Origin: Quercus robur
Taxonomy: Eukaryota; Streptophyta; Magnoliopsida; Fagales; Fagaceae
NCBI RefSeq assembly: GCF_932294415.1
Contig: NC_065545.1
Span: forward strand, 40,586,327-40,650,326
Reading direction: 5' to 3'
Length of the DNA stretch: 64,000 bases
Shown: piece after piece, positions 12,024 to 24,419 of the stretch
Layout of the letters: the number at the start of each line of letters is the position of its first letter
Position numbering within the stretch: the first letter of the stretch is position 1
The notes under the pieces: generated by a model
Databases searched by the model: none
Told to the model about the DNA's origin: nothing
What the model saw: the letters and a program-made list of their open reading frames with translations, nothing else
Program-made: the position numbers and the translations under genes

Positions 12024-13680
12024 GTCCTCAAGGTCATCAAATTAATTTTTAATTAATTAATTAATTAACCAATTTTTGCCTATTTTGTTGAGAATTAATA
12101 AATGATTTGACATTGGATTAAATTAGGTGTATGCAACATTACCATAAATCTTATCCTCAATCAATAGCATTATGACACATTATTAAATTTAATTTGGACT
12201 AAAATTAGACCAATTAAAATTAAGAGACCAATTAAATTATATACAATAATTTAAAATTTTTTTATTTGTTTACCCTTTAAAAAAAAATTAGAAACACTCT
12301 AAAAAAAAAATTAGGAACAATCTCAAATAAAAAAAAAAAATTATTTTCTCTAGTTTCAGGCAAAAAAAAAGCCCAAAAAAAAGCCCAAAAAAAATTTTGA
12401 ACTAAATCTTAAAAAAAAAAAAATTGTAATAAAGCAAGCCCACAAAAAAACCCAACATCAATCCTAAACAATAGATGGTAAAGCAAACCCAATCTAAAGA
12501 AAAAAACAACCCAACAGATGGTAAACAGGTAAAGCAAACCCGCAGATTCCCTAACAAAAAAAAAAAAAAAAAAAAAAAAAAACCCAATATACGCGTCCGC
12601 CGATTCATCAAATGGTAAAGCTAAAGCAAAAATTGAAATCTCAAATCATTAAATCAGAAACCTAACCTAAAGACAAAAACCTCATCAGTCAACAGAGCAA
12701 TGTTGCAACACAACAACCAATAGAGCACAACTTGAGCTTCAATCCATAGCACATCGCATCGGGCATCGAAGATTGGTCCAATCGGATTAGAGATCAGTCA
12801 CGCTCGTTGCTCGGCTTGGCCTTGATTCCTTCCTCGCCTCGATGTGCTGCCTGACGCCGCCGCCTCTCAAGCTTCCTTGCTCCCTCAAGGTATTTCATCT
12901 TTACAATTCTCTCTCTTTTTCTCTCTTACACGATCGGGTTAATGGGTTTGGGGGTTTGCTCACTCACTTTGCTTTTGCTGTGGAGTCTTTGAGACTTTCT
13001 ATCTCTCTCTCTCTCTTTAACTGAAGACTGAAAAATGAAAATGAATTAATGAAATGACACTCTCTCTCTCTCTTTTTCTTTATATGATTCTCTCTCTTTC
13101 TCTTTGATGTTTGAACTGTAATTGGTTAGCTTTACTTTAGTCTTTATAACTTTATTAATATTTGCCCCTGCTGTTTTGGCTTTATCTGTTGGTGTTGGTG
13201 TTGGTGAGTTACTGAGTTTGTACTTTAATATATTGTGATTTGTGAATTCATCTGATTGGCTTTTGTGATTGGGGCCATGGAGCTTGTCTGTTGAGTGGGG
13301 GGTAGATGGGAGCATAGGGTTGGGTGGGATATTTGAATTGGGGGAAGTAAAGGCATCCAAAGCAAAGACAGTAACTTACCAATAAAAGACAAAATTAAAT
13401 TATGGAGTGTGTGCTAATAGTTAATAAAAAAATAATAATGAAGCAACTAATAAACAATAATTAATAATTTAATTAACCAATACATTATAAAAGACAAACA
13501 AATTAAATAATGTTAGGCTAAACAACAATCAATAATTTTATAATTAATCAAACAATAATATAACAAATTATAGTTTATAAAAGACAAACAAATTAACGAA
13601 ACAACTAAATAACAATAATTAATAATTTTATTAATATTTCAAATGAACTTATAGTTTATTGTTTATTTTTTTGCAAGAAT
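12024..13680. other. A-rich region and possible 5' region of the hAT element
   Basis: 12240-12590 is dominated by A-runs with repeated aaaaagccca words. From about 12720 the sequence becomes mixed, and 12780-12890 (gctcggcttggccttgattc onward, then a possible donor caag|gtattt at 12888) could be an untranslated leader of the hAT transposase downstream. 13380-13640 contains partial direct repeats built on ttataaaagacaaacaaatt. Element ends were not identified. Confidence 0.45.
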
Positions 13681-16045
13681 TATGGACAAATATTTGATTA
13701 AAAAAAACCACGTACCCGAGATTCATCTCTTGTGCAAGATTCATCTTCATCTTCTAAACGAATTTGTGTTGACTTTAACTTAGAAAATCTTCTTTCAGAT
13801 CTTGGGCTATGAGAAAAGATATTATCTTATCATCCTAATAATCATGATAAAATTAGAAGATATTATTTACAAAAGGCCTTTGTCAACCTGTTTTCCAAAA
13901 CCATGATAATTATTCTCTATCATATTTTTTTGGAAAGCCTCGTCGATTTAGATCTAAATGGTATGTAAATAGAAAGTGGTTGGAATATAGTATAGACAAG
14001 GATGCAGTATTTTCTTTATATTGCTATCTATTTGGGCAAGATATTGGTAAACAAGGAGGATGTGAGACTTTTGTAACGAAGGGATTCAAACTTTGGATTC
14101 AAAAAGAGAAGTTAAATTCCCATGTTGAAGGAGTTAATAGTGCTCATAAACAAACTGTCAAGAAAAGTGAAGATCTAATGAAGAAAAAACAACACATTCA
14201 AAGTGTTTTGATTAAGCAATCAAATCAAGATAAAATTGAATATCAAGTTCAATTAAACATAATAGTTGATTGCGTAAGATTCATTTTATGTCGGGGATTA
14301 GTTTTTCGTGATCACGATGAATCTCAAGGTTCAAGAGATAAAAGAAATTTCCTTGAACTTCTACAATTTTTTGGAGATCACAATGAATCTATCAATGAAA
14401 TATTGTAAAAAGTTTCGAAAAATTGCAAACTTACCCACCATAAAATTCAAAAAAACATTGTGAATACAATTGCACGTGAAACATCTAAAGCCATCATTAA
14501 GGATTTTGACAATGGGTTCTTTTCAATATTAGTTGATGAATCACGTGATATATCAGTGAAAGAGCAAATGGTCCTCGTTCTTCGTTATGTGAACAAAAAA
14601 GAATTATTATATAGCAATTTCTTGGTATTGTACATATAGCAAGTACCACCGCTTTATCACTCAAATATGCTATTGAATGTTTACTTTATGAACATAATTT
14701 GAGCTTATCGAAACTACGTGGGTAAGGTTATGACGGGGCTAGTAATATACCAGGTGATATCAATGGTCTCAAAATTTTAATTTTGAAAGAGAATAAGTCA
14801 GCATTTTATGTCCATTGTTTTGCTTCTCAACTTCAATTGACACTTGTTACTATTGCTAAAAATCACATTAACATTGCTGAATTTTTTTATGTGGTTAGTA
14901 ATTTAATAATTGCTGTTAGAGGCTCTTGTAAGAGACGAGATGCTCTTTGAGATGCACAATTTGCCAAAATCAAAGAAGAATTAGAGAATGGTGTACATAA
15001 AAGTGGACAAGATTTGAATCAAGAGACAAATCTTAAACGTCCTGGTGATACATGTTAGAGATCATATTATATGACTATTCTCAACTTGATTTTGATGTTT
15101 TCTATTATTGTTAATGTACTTGAGATTATTGAAGAAGATGACATCTCCGACCAAAAAGTTGAAGCTTGATCTATTATGAGGTCAATTTTATCTTTTGAAT
15201 TTGTCTTTACTCTACACTTGATGAAAAACATTTTAGGGATCACAAATGAGTTGGCAATAATATCGCAAAAATAAAAAAATAAAAAATCAAGATATAGTAA
15301 ATGCTATGGATCTTGTTAAAGTGTTTAAATAACAATTGCAAGTGATGAGAGATGATGAATGAATATTTTTATTGGCTGAAGTGTCTTTATTTTGTACCAC
15401 ACATGATATTCCTATCTTGAACATAGATGAAATATTTATAGTTAGTGGAAGGCCATGATACAACACCCAACAAAATACAAATTTACATCATTATCATGTT
15501 GAGCTATTCTACATAGTCATAGACATGCAACTTCAAGAGCGTAACAACCTTTTTTCAGAGGCGAATACCAATTTGCTATTTTGTATGGCTTGCTTGAATC
15601 CAAGTAATTCATTTGTAGCTTTTGATAAGGAAAAATTGATATATCTAGCAAAGTTCTATCCATTTGATTTTTTTGGGACAGATATCTTGGTACTTGACTC
15701 TCAACTTCAGAATTACATTTTTGATATACGCAACAATGATTTGTTTTTAGAGGTTCAAGGAGTTAGTGAACTTGCTGAAAAGTTAGTGAATACAAGGAAG
15801 CATGAGACTTATCCATCAGTCTATTTGCTTGTGAAGTTAGTTTTGACATTTCCTGTCACTACTGCAACAGTAGAAATAAGTTTTTCAGTAATGAAATATA
15901 TAAAAAATGAATTGTGCAATCGAATGGGAGATCAGTGGATGAATGATTACTTGGTTGTGTATATTGAAAGAGATGTAGCTTGTAACATTGATAATGAGAC
16001 TATCATGTAACGATTTCAAAATATGAAAACTCGTAGAAGACAATT
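13681..16045 (+). pseudogene. hAT transposase pseudogene (TTF-type finger, DUF4371, hAT dimerisation)
   Basis: Multiply broken copy of a plant hAT transposase of the group often annotated as zinc finger MYM-type 1-like. 13682 starts MDKYLIKK. After a frameshift, SSSSKRICVDFNLENLLSDL and SYHPNNHDKIRRYYLQK (about 13750-13880) match the TTF-type N-terminus. WLEYSIDKDAVFSLYCYLFG follows from 13980. DUF4371 continues through about 14408 (IVDCVRFILCRGLVFRDHDE) and ISVKEQMVLVLRYVNKK (about 14549-14600). 15525-16010 carries the C-terminal dimerisation region (PSVYLLVKLVLTFPVTTATVEISFS, then a short tail to about 16045). Stops and frameshifts occur throughout. Terminal inverted repeats and the 8-bp duplication were not found. 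Confidence 0.88.
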
Positions 16046-17231
16046 GTAAACTTTATGTATTTGCGTTTTTTTTATTTATTTATTTTTTATTGTCAATATA
16101 TGAATTTCTATTTTTATTAGATTGTGTAATTTATGCTTTTTAAGGAACACCTTGGAAAATATTCCTAAAGCCACCATTGAGAGATCATAATCATGTATGG
16201 TCGGGACCTGATTCATATAAGTGCATTTTACCCTTAAAAGTTATTTCTTTGATATCTTTTAATCTGATGGCTTGATTAATGGTTATGAATGATCGTTTTG
16301 ATCGTTATAAAGGTCCAGAGTTAGGGTATAAGATCGAAAGAAGTTAGACACCTTAAGCTTGCCCAGCCATAGTTAGCCTTTATATATTGTTGTTGGATAG
16401 TGGTCAAATAGGATTTGCCTACTGAGCCTATATGAATGCGTGCATCATCTAAACCTTAGAGTTCGTCTACAAGTCATGTGAAATAGATAAACAGAAAGCA
16501 AGAGATAAATCATGTGAGAGGAAACCCAACATGTGAAGGTCAACAGAAGGTATTAGCATATGACATTTGTTCATGTGAATATAGAAGCATGTAAACATCC
16601 AAACATGTGAATATGAAAGCATGAAAAAATGTGAGCACTGGAGCATCCAAAAATGTTTTTCTTAATTTTGTTAATTTTAAAAATTAAAAAAATATCAAAA
16701 TGGGGACAATTATTGGGAACTATTTGATGATGGAAATTGTCGGAAAGCCTAATTTTTTTTTTTTTTTTTTGAATGACAAAATTCAAATTAAAGTGGTGAA
16801 ATGAATTATGATCAAAAAGTAAAATTATTTTTTTGGGTGTCCTTGACCTCGACGACCCAAAAACCAGTTGAGTCGCTGCACGGGGCAACAAAGAAACAAG
16901 AATCCATGAAATTCCAGTTACCCACCCTCACACTGAAGGACTCTGGTGACTGGTCTTCCAAGTTGGCTCCTAATTCTGAACTCAGTTCCCTTCATCTCCT
17001 CTTCAATTTCTCACCCCCTTCGATTCTACTGCAATCTCTCAACTTCAAGGTTCTCTCTCTTTTCCCCCTTTTCTCTTCTCTCTTCAAATTTGAAATTCCC
17101 ATGGTTTCTTTACATTTTGTTTGTGTTTGTAAATTTTAAATAAAAAAATCTCCTAAAATTTTTCATCCAAATTAGCATTTCTTGTACTTTTTTTATATGA
17201 CAATTTTTCTAGGGTTTTGTAAAAAACTTTA
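16046..17231. other. Intergenic region and PPR gene leader
   Basis: 16046-16850 is AT-rich with no coding signal. Near 16580-16640 short phrases built on gcatgtgaa/catgtgaatat repeat. From about 16960 pyrimidine-rich sequence resembles a 5' leader. A possible leader intron runs from caag|gttctc (about 17049) to tttctag (about 17212), just before the PPR start codon. This splicing is only suggested by the motifs. Confidence 0.4.
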
Positions 17232-18656
17232 ATGGAGGATACGAACGCCGCAACCCTAAAACCGGGGCGACTCCTACAGCAATTTCCATCTCATGTGGAT
17301 TCTACTGACATCTCCTTAACCGCTCGAACCTTATGCGAAATCCTCACTCGCTCGTCTCCCACCGCCATTGAAACCGCTCTCTCCTCCACCGGAATCTCGC
17401 CTTCTACCGATCTCGTGTGCGAGGTGCTGAAATACTGCTACCATTACCCGTCCTCCGCGGTGAAGTTCTTCCGCTGGGCCGGGCAGCAGGGGACCAAGCA
17501 CTCCACGCCGGCGTGGAACCTCATGGTTGACTTGCTAGGCAAGAACCAGCTCTTTGATCCGATGTGGGACGCGGTGAGGTCGATGAAGCAAGAAGGCGTG
17601 CTGTCCATCACCACTTTCGTGTCGATTTTCGGGAGTTATTGCAATGTGGGGAGGTTCGAGGAGGCGGTGATGAGTTTTAACGTGATGGATAGGTATGGGA
17701 TTGAGAAGGATGTGATCGCTGTGAATTCATTGCTTAGTGCGATTTGTAATGAAGACAATCAGACTGCGAAGGCGGTGGAGTTCTTCGAGCAGGTCAAGGC
17801 AAAGATACCGGTGGATGGGGATACTTTCGCGATTTTGTTGGAAGGGTGGGAGAAAGAAGGCAATGTGGCCGAGGCGACTAGGACTTTTGGCGAGATGGTG
17901 ATTAGTGTCGGGTGGAGCCCTCAGAATATGTCTGCTTATGACACCTTCTTGAATACGCTCGTGAGTGGTTCGCAGGTTGATGAGGCGATCAAGTTTCTTC
18001 AACTCATGAAGAAGAATAACTGCTTTCCAGGTTTGAGATTCTTTTCCACTGCTCTTGTTATTCTTATTAAGCAGAACAATCCGCGCAACGCAATGGCGTT
18101 GTGGGATACCATGGTGGGTAATGGATTGGTACCAAACTTGACAATGTACAATACCATGATTGGCTTGCTCTGCGACAATGATGATTTGGACAATGCAATT
18201 CGGCTCTTGGATCAGATGCCCTTCAATGGTGTTTTTGCTGATTCTTTAACTTATAACATGATTTTTAAATGTCTGATTAAAAGCAAGAAGGTTCGCGAAG
18301 TGAGTAACTTCTTTCGCGAGATGATCAAGAATGAATGGCATCCTACGCATTCTAATTGTGCGATGGCCATATCGATGCTTTTTCAAGGCTATGACCCCGA
18401 AGCAGCCATTGAGATATGGAACTATGCGACCGAGAACAATATCACACCTCTTGATGCGAGCGCGAATGCTTTGCTCCTTGGTCTTTGTAACCTAGGTAGG
18501 TTCTCAGACTTAAGGAGGTATGGCGATGAGGTGCTTGATAGAAGACTCAGTATATATGAATCAACAATGGAAGATTTGAAGAAAACTTCCTATAAGGAGG
18601 GTAGAGCTGCAAGAGATAAATTTGAGAGTCTTTCAAGAAGGTGGAAAGCTCGCTAG
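17232..18656 (+). CDS. P-class pentatricopeptide repeat (PPR) protein, 474 aa
   Basis: Intronless gene beginning ATGGAGGAT and ending in TAG. After an ~90-residue N-terminal region containing SSAVKFFRWAGQQ, about ten PPR motifs follow (roughly residues 93-445), for example TTFVSIFGSYCNVGRFEEAV, TMYNTMIGLLCDNDDLDNAI and LTYNMIFKCLIKSKKVREVS. The protein ends in a basic tail (EGRAARDKFESLSRRWKAR). No E, DYW or SMR domain follows, so it is a plain P-class protein. P-class PPR proteins bind organellar RNA, one repeat per base, and act in stability, splicing or translation of organellar transcripts. Mitochondria are the likelier site, but the first residues are not a textbook presequence. Codon use is more GC-rich than the surroundings. 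The last ~120 bases are duplicated downstream. The Arabidopsis orthologue cannot be named with confidence. Confidence 0.93.
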   Translation: MEDTNAATLKPGRLLQQFPSHVDSTDISLTARTLCEILTRSSPTAIETALSSTGISPSTDLVCEVLKYCYHYPSSAVKFFRWAGQQGTKHSTPAWNLMVDLLGKNQLFDPMWDAVRSMKQEGVLSITTFVSIFGSYCNVGRFEEAVMSFNVMDRYGIEKDVIAVNSLLSAICNEDNQTAKAVEFFEQVKAKIPVDGDTFAILLEGWEKEGNVAEATRTFGEMVISVGWSPQNMSAYDTFLNTLVSGSQVDEAIKFLQLMKKNNCFPGLRFFSTALVILIKQNNPRNAMALWDTMVGNGLVPNLTMYNTMIGLLCDNDDLDNAIRLLDQMPFNGVFADSLTYNMIFKCLIKSKKVREVSNFFREMIKNEWHPTHSNCAMAISMLFQGYDPEAAIEIWNYATENNITPLDASANALLLGLCNLGRFSDLRRYGDEVLDRRLSIYESTMEDLKKTSYKEGRAARDKFESLSRRWKAR

Positions 18657-19588
18657 AATTCGTGGTGTAAATTTCTTCTTCTTTTGATCTGGTATTTACT
18701 TTGTTTTTAGAGTAATGTTTAAGTAATTGGATGTCCTTGAATGCAAGCACCTTTTCTTACTCTGTTTATAGATAAATAATCTACCTACTGATGTCTCATA
18801 ACCCTGATATGATATCCTTGCATCAGACAATCTTCTACTGAAATAGCTGTCTTACCTTTTTCACCTTCTTCATCTCTCTCTCTCTCTCGCCCCTTCCATC
18901 TCTCTTTGGGCCATTCTCTTGTTTGTTTTAAGTTCTTATAGTTAAATATTTTCCCAGCTGGTTATGATCGGCTTACCTGGTCTGGTTTTTAAATTGTTGA
19001 GATGCTGCCATTGATTCTTTCAACTTCTGGAGCTTTTATTGCATTTTCATTTTGACCAACAAGAATTTAATTCTGCCAACAAAATTGAAAGTCTTCTTAC
19101 TACTTTTGTGCATAATGGTCATGAGTTTTTAGTGTTGCTGGATTTCTTGTTGACATTTTTTAGTATGCAAAGTTGGTGCTTCTTTCTATTTGAAGTGATT
19201 TAGCCATCATGAATTTTTTATATATCTTATTTAGTGTAGAAAGAACAATGTGGTTCTTTTATGTTATTGCTCGTTTCTGTTTTCCAAGTTGTTCAGGTTC
19301 CACCTAGCCCAAACTTCGCTTTGTTGTGCTGTTTTATATTTCTTGATCATTGTTTTGGCATGATTGCACCACCTTTGGTGGTACAAGGTTAATGGCTCTT
19401 TGCCCAAAGAGCCACAGCCTTTAGTTTCTCCTCTTTGACTAGTGTTGAGTGGCTATTGTCATTTTTTTAATCCTCTGACAGTTGTGTGGGCTAGGCCCTG
19501 TCCATCCAATACTTAATAATTTTACCTTTCATAATTTGGATGAATGCAATGCTATTATTTATACTGATAAAGTAGTGATGGGAAGTCC

Positions 19589-19700
19589 CAATGAGCTCTC
19601 GCTTAACCTCATTCTCTTCTAAGAGTAAGGTGGAGGGTGGGGATATGGGCTAAAGACCCACTGGTTACGTGTGTAATTTTCAATAAATAAAAAAAATAAA
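19589..19700 (+). repeat. SINE-like tail, copy 1 (copy 2 at about 20816-20930)
   Basis: Contains gagctctcgcttaacctcat, then taagagtaaggtggagggtg and a B-box-like gggctaaagaccca, ending in an A-rich tail. The order suggests a tRNA-derived SINE. Copy 2 keeps a better B-box (gggctcaagaccca near 20888). The two copies come from the 1.2-kb tandem duplication, not from two insertions. Confidence 0.5.
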
Positions 19701-19756
19701 AAAACTAAAATAGTGATGAGAAGTTCTTTTCTGCTGTATTTGGGATTCTGGCCTGT

Positions 19757-19894
19757 GCTTGATAGAAGAGTCTTTATCTATGAGTCTGTATCTATGAATC
19801 AACTATGGCAGATTTGAAGAATGCTTTCTATAAGGTGGGCAGAGCTGCAAGGGATAAATTTGATAGTTTTTCAAGAAGGTGGAAAGCTTGCTAG
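19757..19894 (+). pseudogene. Duplicated 3' fragment of the PPR gene
   Basis: Matches the last ~120 bases of the PPR coding region (cagatttgaagaatgctttc, then gggataaatttgatagtttt, ending in TAG at 19892-19894), with substitutions and an inserted repeat of tctatgagtctgtatctatg. No PPR repeats precede it, so it cannot encode a functional protein. It arose with the tandem duplication that covers it. Confidence 0.85.
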
Positions 19895-20985
19895 AATTCT
19901 TGGTGCAAACTTCTTCTTTCGATTTGGTATAAAAGTTTATTTTTTTTTAGAAGTATGTTTATGTCATTGGAAGTCTTTGAATGCAAGCTGCTTTTTTCTT
20001 TATTATTTTGCTCTGTTTAAAAAATAAATAATCTACCTACTGATGTCTCATTACCCTGATACGATATCCTTGCAGCAGAAAATATTCTACTGAAATAGCT
20101 GTCTTTTTCATCTTCTTCTTCTTCAGCTCTCTCTCACCCCTTCCATCTCTTGTTTTATCCTCTTTGTCCACCCCCCCCCCCCCCCCCAAAAAAAAAAGGT
20201 GTGGCCTACTCGCACCATTCTCTTGTTTTTTTTTTTTTTAAGTTCTTATTGTTAAATATGTTCCCTGCTGGTTATGACCTGCTTACATGGCCTGGTTTGG
20301 AAATTTGTGAGATGCTGTTGATTCTCTTAACTTCTGGAGCTTTTATTGCATTTCAGTTCGACCAACAACTGGATTATGCCAGCAAAGTCTTCTTAATTCT
20401 TTTGGAGTTATCATTCTCTCTCATATTTAAAATAATATTGTTGCTAGATTTCTTGCTGATATTCTTTAATTTGCAAAGTAGGTGCATCCTTCTCATTTTT
20501 TTTTAGTATCTTTTTTATTGTAGAAAGAACAATGCAGTTCTTTCATGTTATTGCCCCTTTATGTTTTCCAAGTTGTTCAGGTTCCACCTAACAAAAACTT
20601 CACTTTGTTGTACTATTATGTTTCTTTATCATTGTTTTGGGACAATTTCACTGCCTTAGGTGGTACAAGGTTAGTTCTTTTTACCCCAAAGAGCCATTGC
20701 TTTTAGTATCTCTCTTTTGACTAGTGTTAAGTGGTTATTGTCATTTTATATCATCTATCTGTTCAAATTTTTTATCAATGCAATGATATTAGTTATACTG
20801 ATAAATTAGTGATGGGAAGTGCCAATTAACTCTAGCTTAAACGACACCTCATTCCCTTGTAAGAGTAAGGTGGAGGGTGAGGGTGTGGGCTCAAGACCCA
20901 CCGGATATGTGTGTAATTATAAATAAATAAAAACTAAAATAGTAATGGGAAGTTCTTTTTTGCTGTATTTTGGATTGTGGCATGC

Positions 20986-23195
20986 GTTTTGCTCTTGTTT
21001 GACTTTAAATTTTTATAGTTAAATGTGCTTGCAGCTCGAATTGATTCGAGCTTCCCAATTTTGGTTGCATGTAAGATGCTATAGTTTTTATCTAATTTTT
21101 GAACCTCTTATTGTGTGACTGGACAATCAACATGTGCTAAAAGCATTGTTAGCTTTTTTACTTTTATGCATAATAATAGTCTTTGAGGGCCCTACTAGTT
21201 TTGACAAAATAATGCACTCATAGATGGTGTTGGTTGCAATAGATTCGTGAATGGATTTGTGTTATAGTTTTTGGCATCATGGAGCTGCATATGTTAATGC
21301 AATAACCATGGTTCGTTAGAAGGAAAGTAGGTTTGGATTTTGTGATCAAGTATATCTTTCTCCAAGTGGAAGCATAGCTGCACCTTGAAATTTCAATTAA
21401 GGAATCTTCAAGAAGGGAGGATTGATTTCATTTTTGCTTAAGCTACGTTAAGTGACTATTTGAGTAAAGGAAACAAGATTTTTGTTTTTTGTTTTTTATT
21501 TTGTTTTTTTTTCCCCTCCTTGAAATAAGCTAGCTTTTAGCTTTTTTATATCTTTTGATAAGTTACAAAAATGGACTCTTGGAGCACCTTCCTTGAAGTT
21601 GTAAAATGTTTTACTGAAATTTTTTCAGAAAAACATTTGACGAAGGGTTTTCCAGTCAACTGAAAATCTTTTTAAGCTGACCAATATCTTATAACAGTAT
21701 AAGTTCGATTATTCAATCGAATGTCCAATGCACTATTTAGCCTCATATGTGTATATATATATATGCGTGTGTGTGTGTGTGTTTTTTTTTTAATATTGTG
21801 GTGTTCCATCTAACTTCTTTTTTTATGCCAATCTTAGCATAAAAGTTTGTCTGTAGCTTTTAGCTTTCCACAATTGGCCTTTTAAGCATTGTTGAATATC
21901 AAAACTTAAATTTCTAAGGAGTTGGTCATCAAAGCAAGTGTCCTTGTGATAAACATGAATATCGAGGTAGCTGATTGCTACTTAACTATTGCTTGAGGGG
22001 CATGGAGAAATCAAGTGATCTCAAGAACTTAGTCTACTTGGCACTAGACTCTTATACCTATTTCTTCCTTTGAGGTGTGTCTACAGTTGTGCCTAACTAT
22101 GATATGCCACCTGGGCTTTGATAAGATGCTAGGCATTCTAGTGTCATTATGCATAATCTTATCTCTAAACTAGACGAGTTCATGATTAATCAAATCTCGT
22201 GCTTAAGAGCTATAATCATGACAATCCTTGAGGGGATGGCCTATAGTGCTAGTGATATGAACAAGTATTGGCTAGGTCCTAACTTGTCGTCAGTGGAGTG
22301 GATGTTGATCTTGGCGTGATAGAAGTGACTACACCTTTACTGAGCAGGACGTGAGAGACTTGGTTCATCGATATTGGGAGGTTGATCAGGCCTGGTTTTG
22401 ACTCCTTTATCCTTGTTAAGGTTACTGCATCTTCATGGGTTTCCATTCTCTTTGGCATGACTTCCTCCTTTGAGTATCAAAGGTTTCTTTTTAACTAGGT
22501 CTTGCAAAAACAAGTCCGCGAGGGGGACTACACTTCTTAGATAAGAGAATGTTTACAAGAGAAACCCTATCAGATGACACAATAAAGGATCTGTCATTAA
22601 AGTGTCTTGGATACATTGGCTACAATTCTATCGGTTCATGCAATATGGGCCAACTTTACAGGGGTGTTGATTAAATGGGTTCTACAATGTAAAGACAAGT
22701 TTAGTGCTTAGCTTACATAAGAGGTTTTGGATTTGCAAGAGACCACTCTAAAAAAAGGTTGAGTCAAATTTGTTTTTGGGTTTTTGAAAAATGGCTTATC
22801 AAAATTCAAAGTTTGACTCAAGTTTTGGGTGAGAAAATTGGCATTTTGTTTATTTGCTCTCTTGAAAAGGCTTTGACCTCTTGCCATTGATTATTGTTTG
22901 AGATAGTTTAGGTGACAAAGACAAATGCATGATCATGTCCTTAAAAGGTTGAAGGTTTTTAGAACTAGGACGGATTTAATGGTTGAGTCCCCCTGGTCAT
23001 TCTTTCCAAAGGGTTGCTTATAGATTTATGACATAGTGTACAAGACGAATCCAATCTAATTCATGAAGTAAAATGTTCAAAAAGCAAACATGCAATACTC
23101 TCCCCTTGTTTGGAAAATTGACCTAATCTCCAGGAACCCTATCTTAGGTTGGGATTTCACTCGAGTTATAAGAGGTCTTAATTGTCGTAGGATTA
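20986..23195. other. Gene-free stretch
   Basis: No recognisable coding or terminal-repeat structure. A TA/TG microsatellite lies at 21750-21782. The segment 22000-22750 has a more coding-like base composition, but every frame is broken by stops and I do not recognise the product. It may be an old retroelement remnant. Confidence 0.5.
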
Positions 23196-23998
23196 GAGCA
23201 TTGGCATTAGGTGTGCCAAATACCAAATTTTTAGCATTTGGCACACCAAACATCAAAAAACAACCAACATCAAATATGTCAAATCTCAAAAAATTTGGCA
23301 TGGAGCTACAATGAGATTCTAAAAATGACATGGTAAGGGCATATGTTGTAATTTTTTATTATTATTGTTTATTCAACTCCCTCTTTATACCGATTTCTCT
23401 CTCATCTATTTGTGCTCTCTCTCGTTTGGGTCTTCTCAGTTCTCTCTCTCGCCCCATGAAGTAGTACTGGTGGTTGTGGCAATCTCTGTCAATCTCGCAA
23501 AGCGGTGCTGGTGGTTGCTCCGCCAATCACCAAATCGCTAATCCATTTGTTTTTCTTCCTAATTTGGGTTTTAGGCGCTGGTTCATGGCAGCAATAGTTT
23601 TGGAGGTGTTGTGGGGTCCGAGCTTGGGCTAAGATTGTAGAAGAGAAAGAAGCTCAATTTTTTTTGGATCTGGCAATGTTGAAGATGACAATGTTGGTGT
23701 GGTGGTGGAGATTTTGGGGGATGGGTAGGGGTAATTTGGTGCAAGTGCAATAGTGGTGGTTTACAACACTGGTTTTGACCTTTGAGGGTGTAGTGGTTAT
23801 TTTTTAATTCTCTGTGGTGCTGAGTTTAGAGAGAGAAATTAAATAATTTTTTATTAGTTTATATTATTTTAATGTGTTGTAATGTTAAAATAAAACATCT
23901 AATTTATGGTGTATTGTAAAATAGTGTGGTAAAATAGATAAAGTAAGTTTTGGAATGTCAAAATGGCATTTGGGATGGTTCAACTAATGCTAGTGCTC
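23196..23998. mobile_element. PIF/Harbinger-type non-autonomous element, 803 bp
   Basis: Terminal inverted repeats GAGCATTGGCATTAG (left) and, read inwards from the right, GAGCACTAGCATTAG. Both ends are flanked by the 3-bp duplication TTA (23193-23195 and 23999-24001), the signature of PIF/Harbinger. There is no transposase. The interior includes a CT-rich stretch (23400-23450) and a GGTGGTGG-rich part. The first 100 bases contain a smaller inverted repeat around ccaaataccaaatttttagc. Confidence 0.75.
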
Positions 23999-24419
23999 TT
24001 AGCATCTTCAGTAGGGCTATTTATAGCATTTTTTTTGAGTGGCTGATGAGCTTGACATGCGACTTTTTGCCAATTTCCGACTTTACTTCTCAACTTCTAA
24101 GGGTAATTTGAAAGTCTTTAGGTTCTCAAAACAGGGCAAATGAGGCGTTGGAAATCTTATAAAATTATCTTTCCGTTGTCATCAAGTTTTCCTAAATCGT
24201 AGGTTGTTGTGATGAGTTATGCCTGTTAATGTTTGTGTGTCATAAACTTGTCAATTTATCATGGTGAAAATTTGCACATTTGGGTGGAGTCTTTCTTGTA
24301 CTCATAATGGAGCGAGCCATTCATTTTTGAAAATATCATGACACCAATCATGCTTTGGTTCTACTCAAAATGAAGTTTATTACACAAGCTTTCCAATAAT
24401 ATATGGTTCACATGATTTA
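23999..24419. other. Gene-free stretch between two Harbinger-type elements
   Basis: About 420 bases, AT-rich. No coding or structural signal was seen. Confidence 0.55.

Larger units (their letters stand above)
18531..20985. repeat. 1.2-kb tandem duplication including the PPR gene 3' end
   Basis: Copy 1 is about 18531-19754 and copy 2 about 19755-20985, an offset of 1224 at the gcttgatagaag anchor. The unit contains the last ~120 coding bases of the PPR gene, its 3' UTR and about 1 kb downstream. The copies differ by many substitutions and small indels, and copy 2 carries long C, A and T runs at 20168-20240, so the event is old. Both copies end with the same SINE-like tail. Confidence 0.9.

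Noticed and set aside
10659-12045. Series of overlapping plus- and minus-strand open frames
   Set aside because: They lie inside the 1925-bp solo LTR. Translations are compositional (Leu/Phe/Ser-rich) with no domain.
17727-18193. Minus-strand frames within the PPR gene
   Set aside because: They are antisense shadows of the real PPR coding sequence.
22000-22750. Possible decayed coding region
   Set aside because: All frames are broken by stops and no family was recognised from the fragments.
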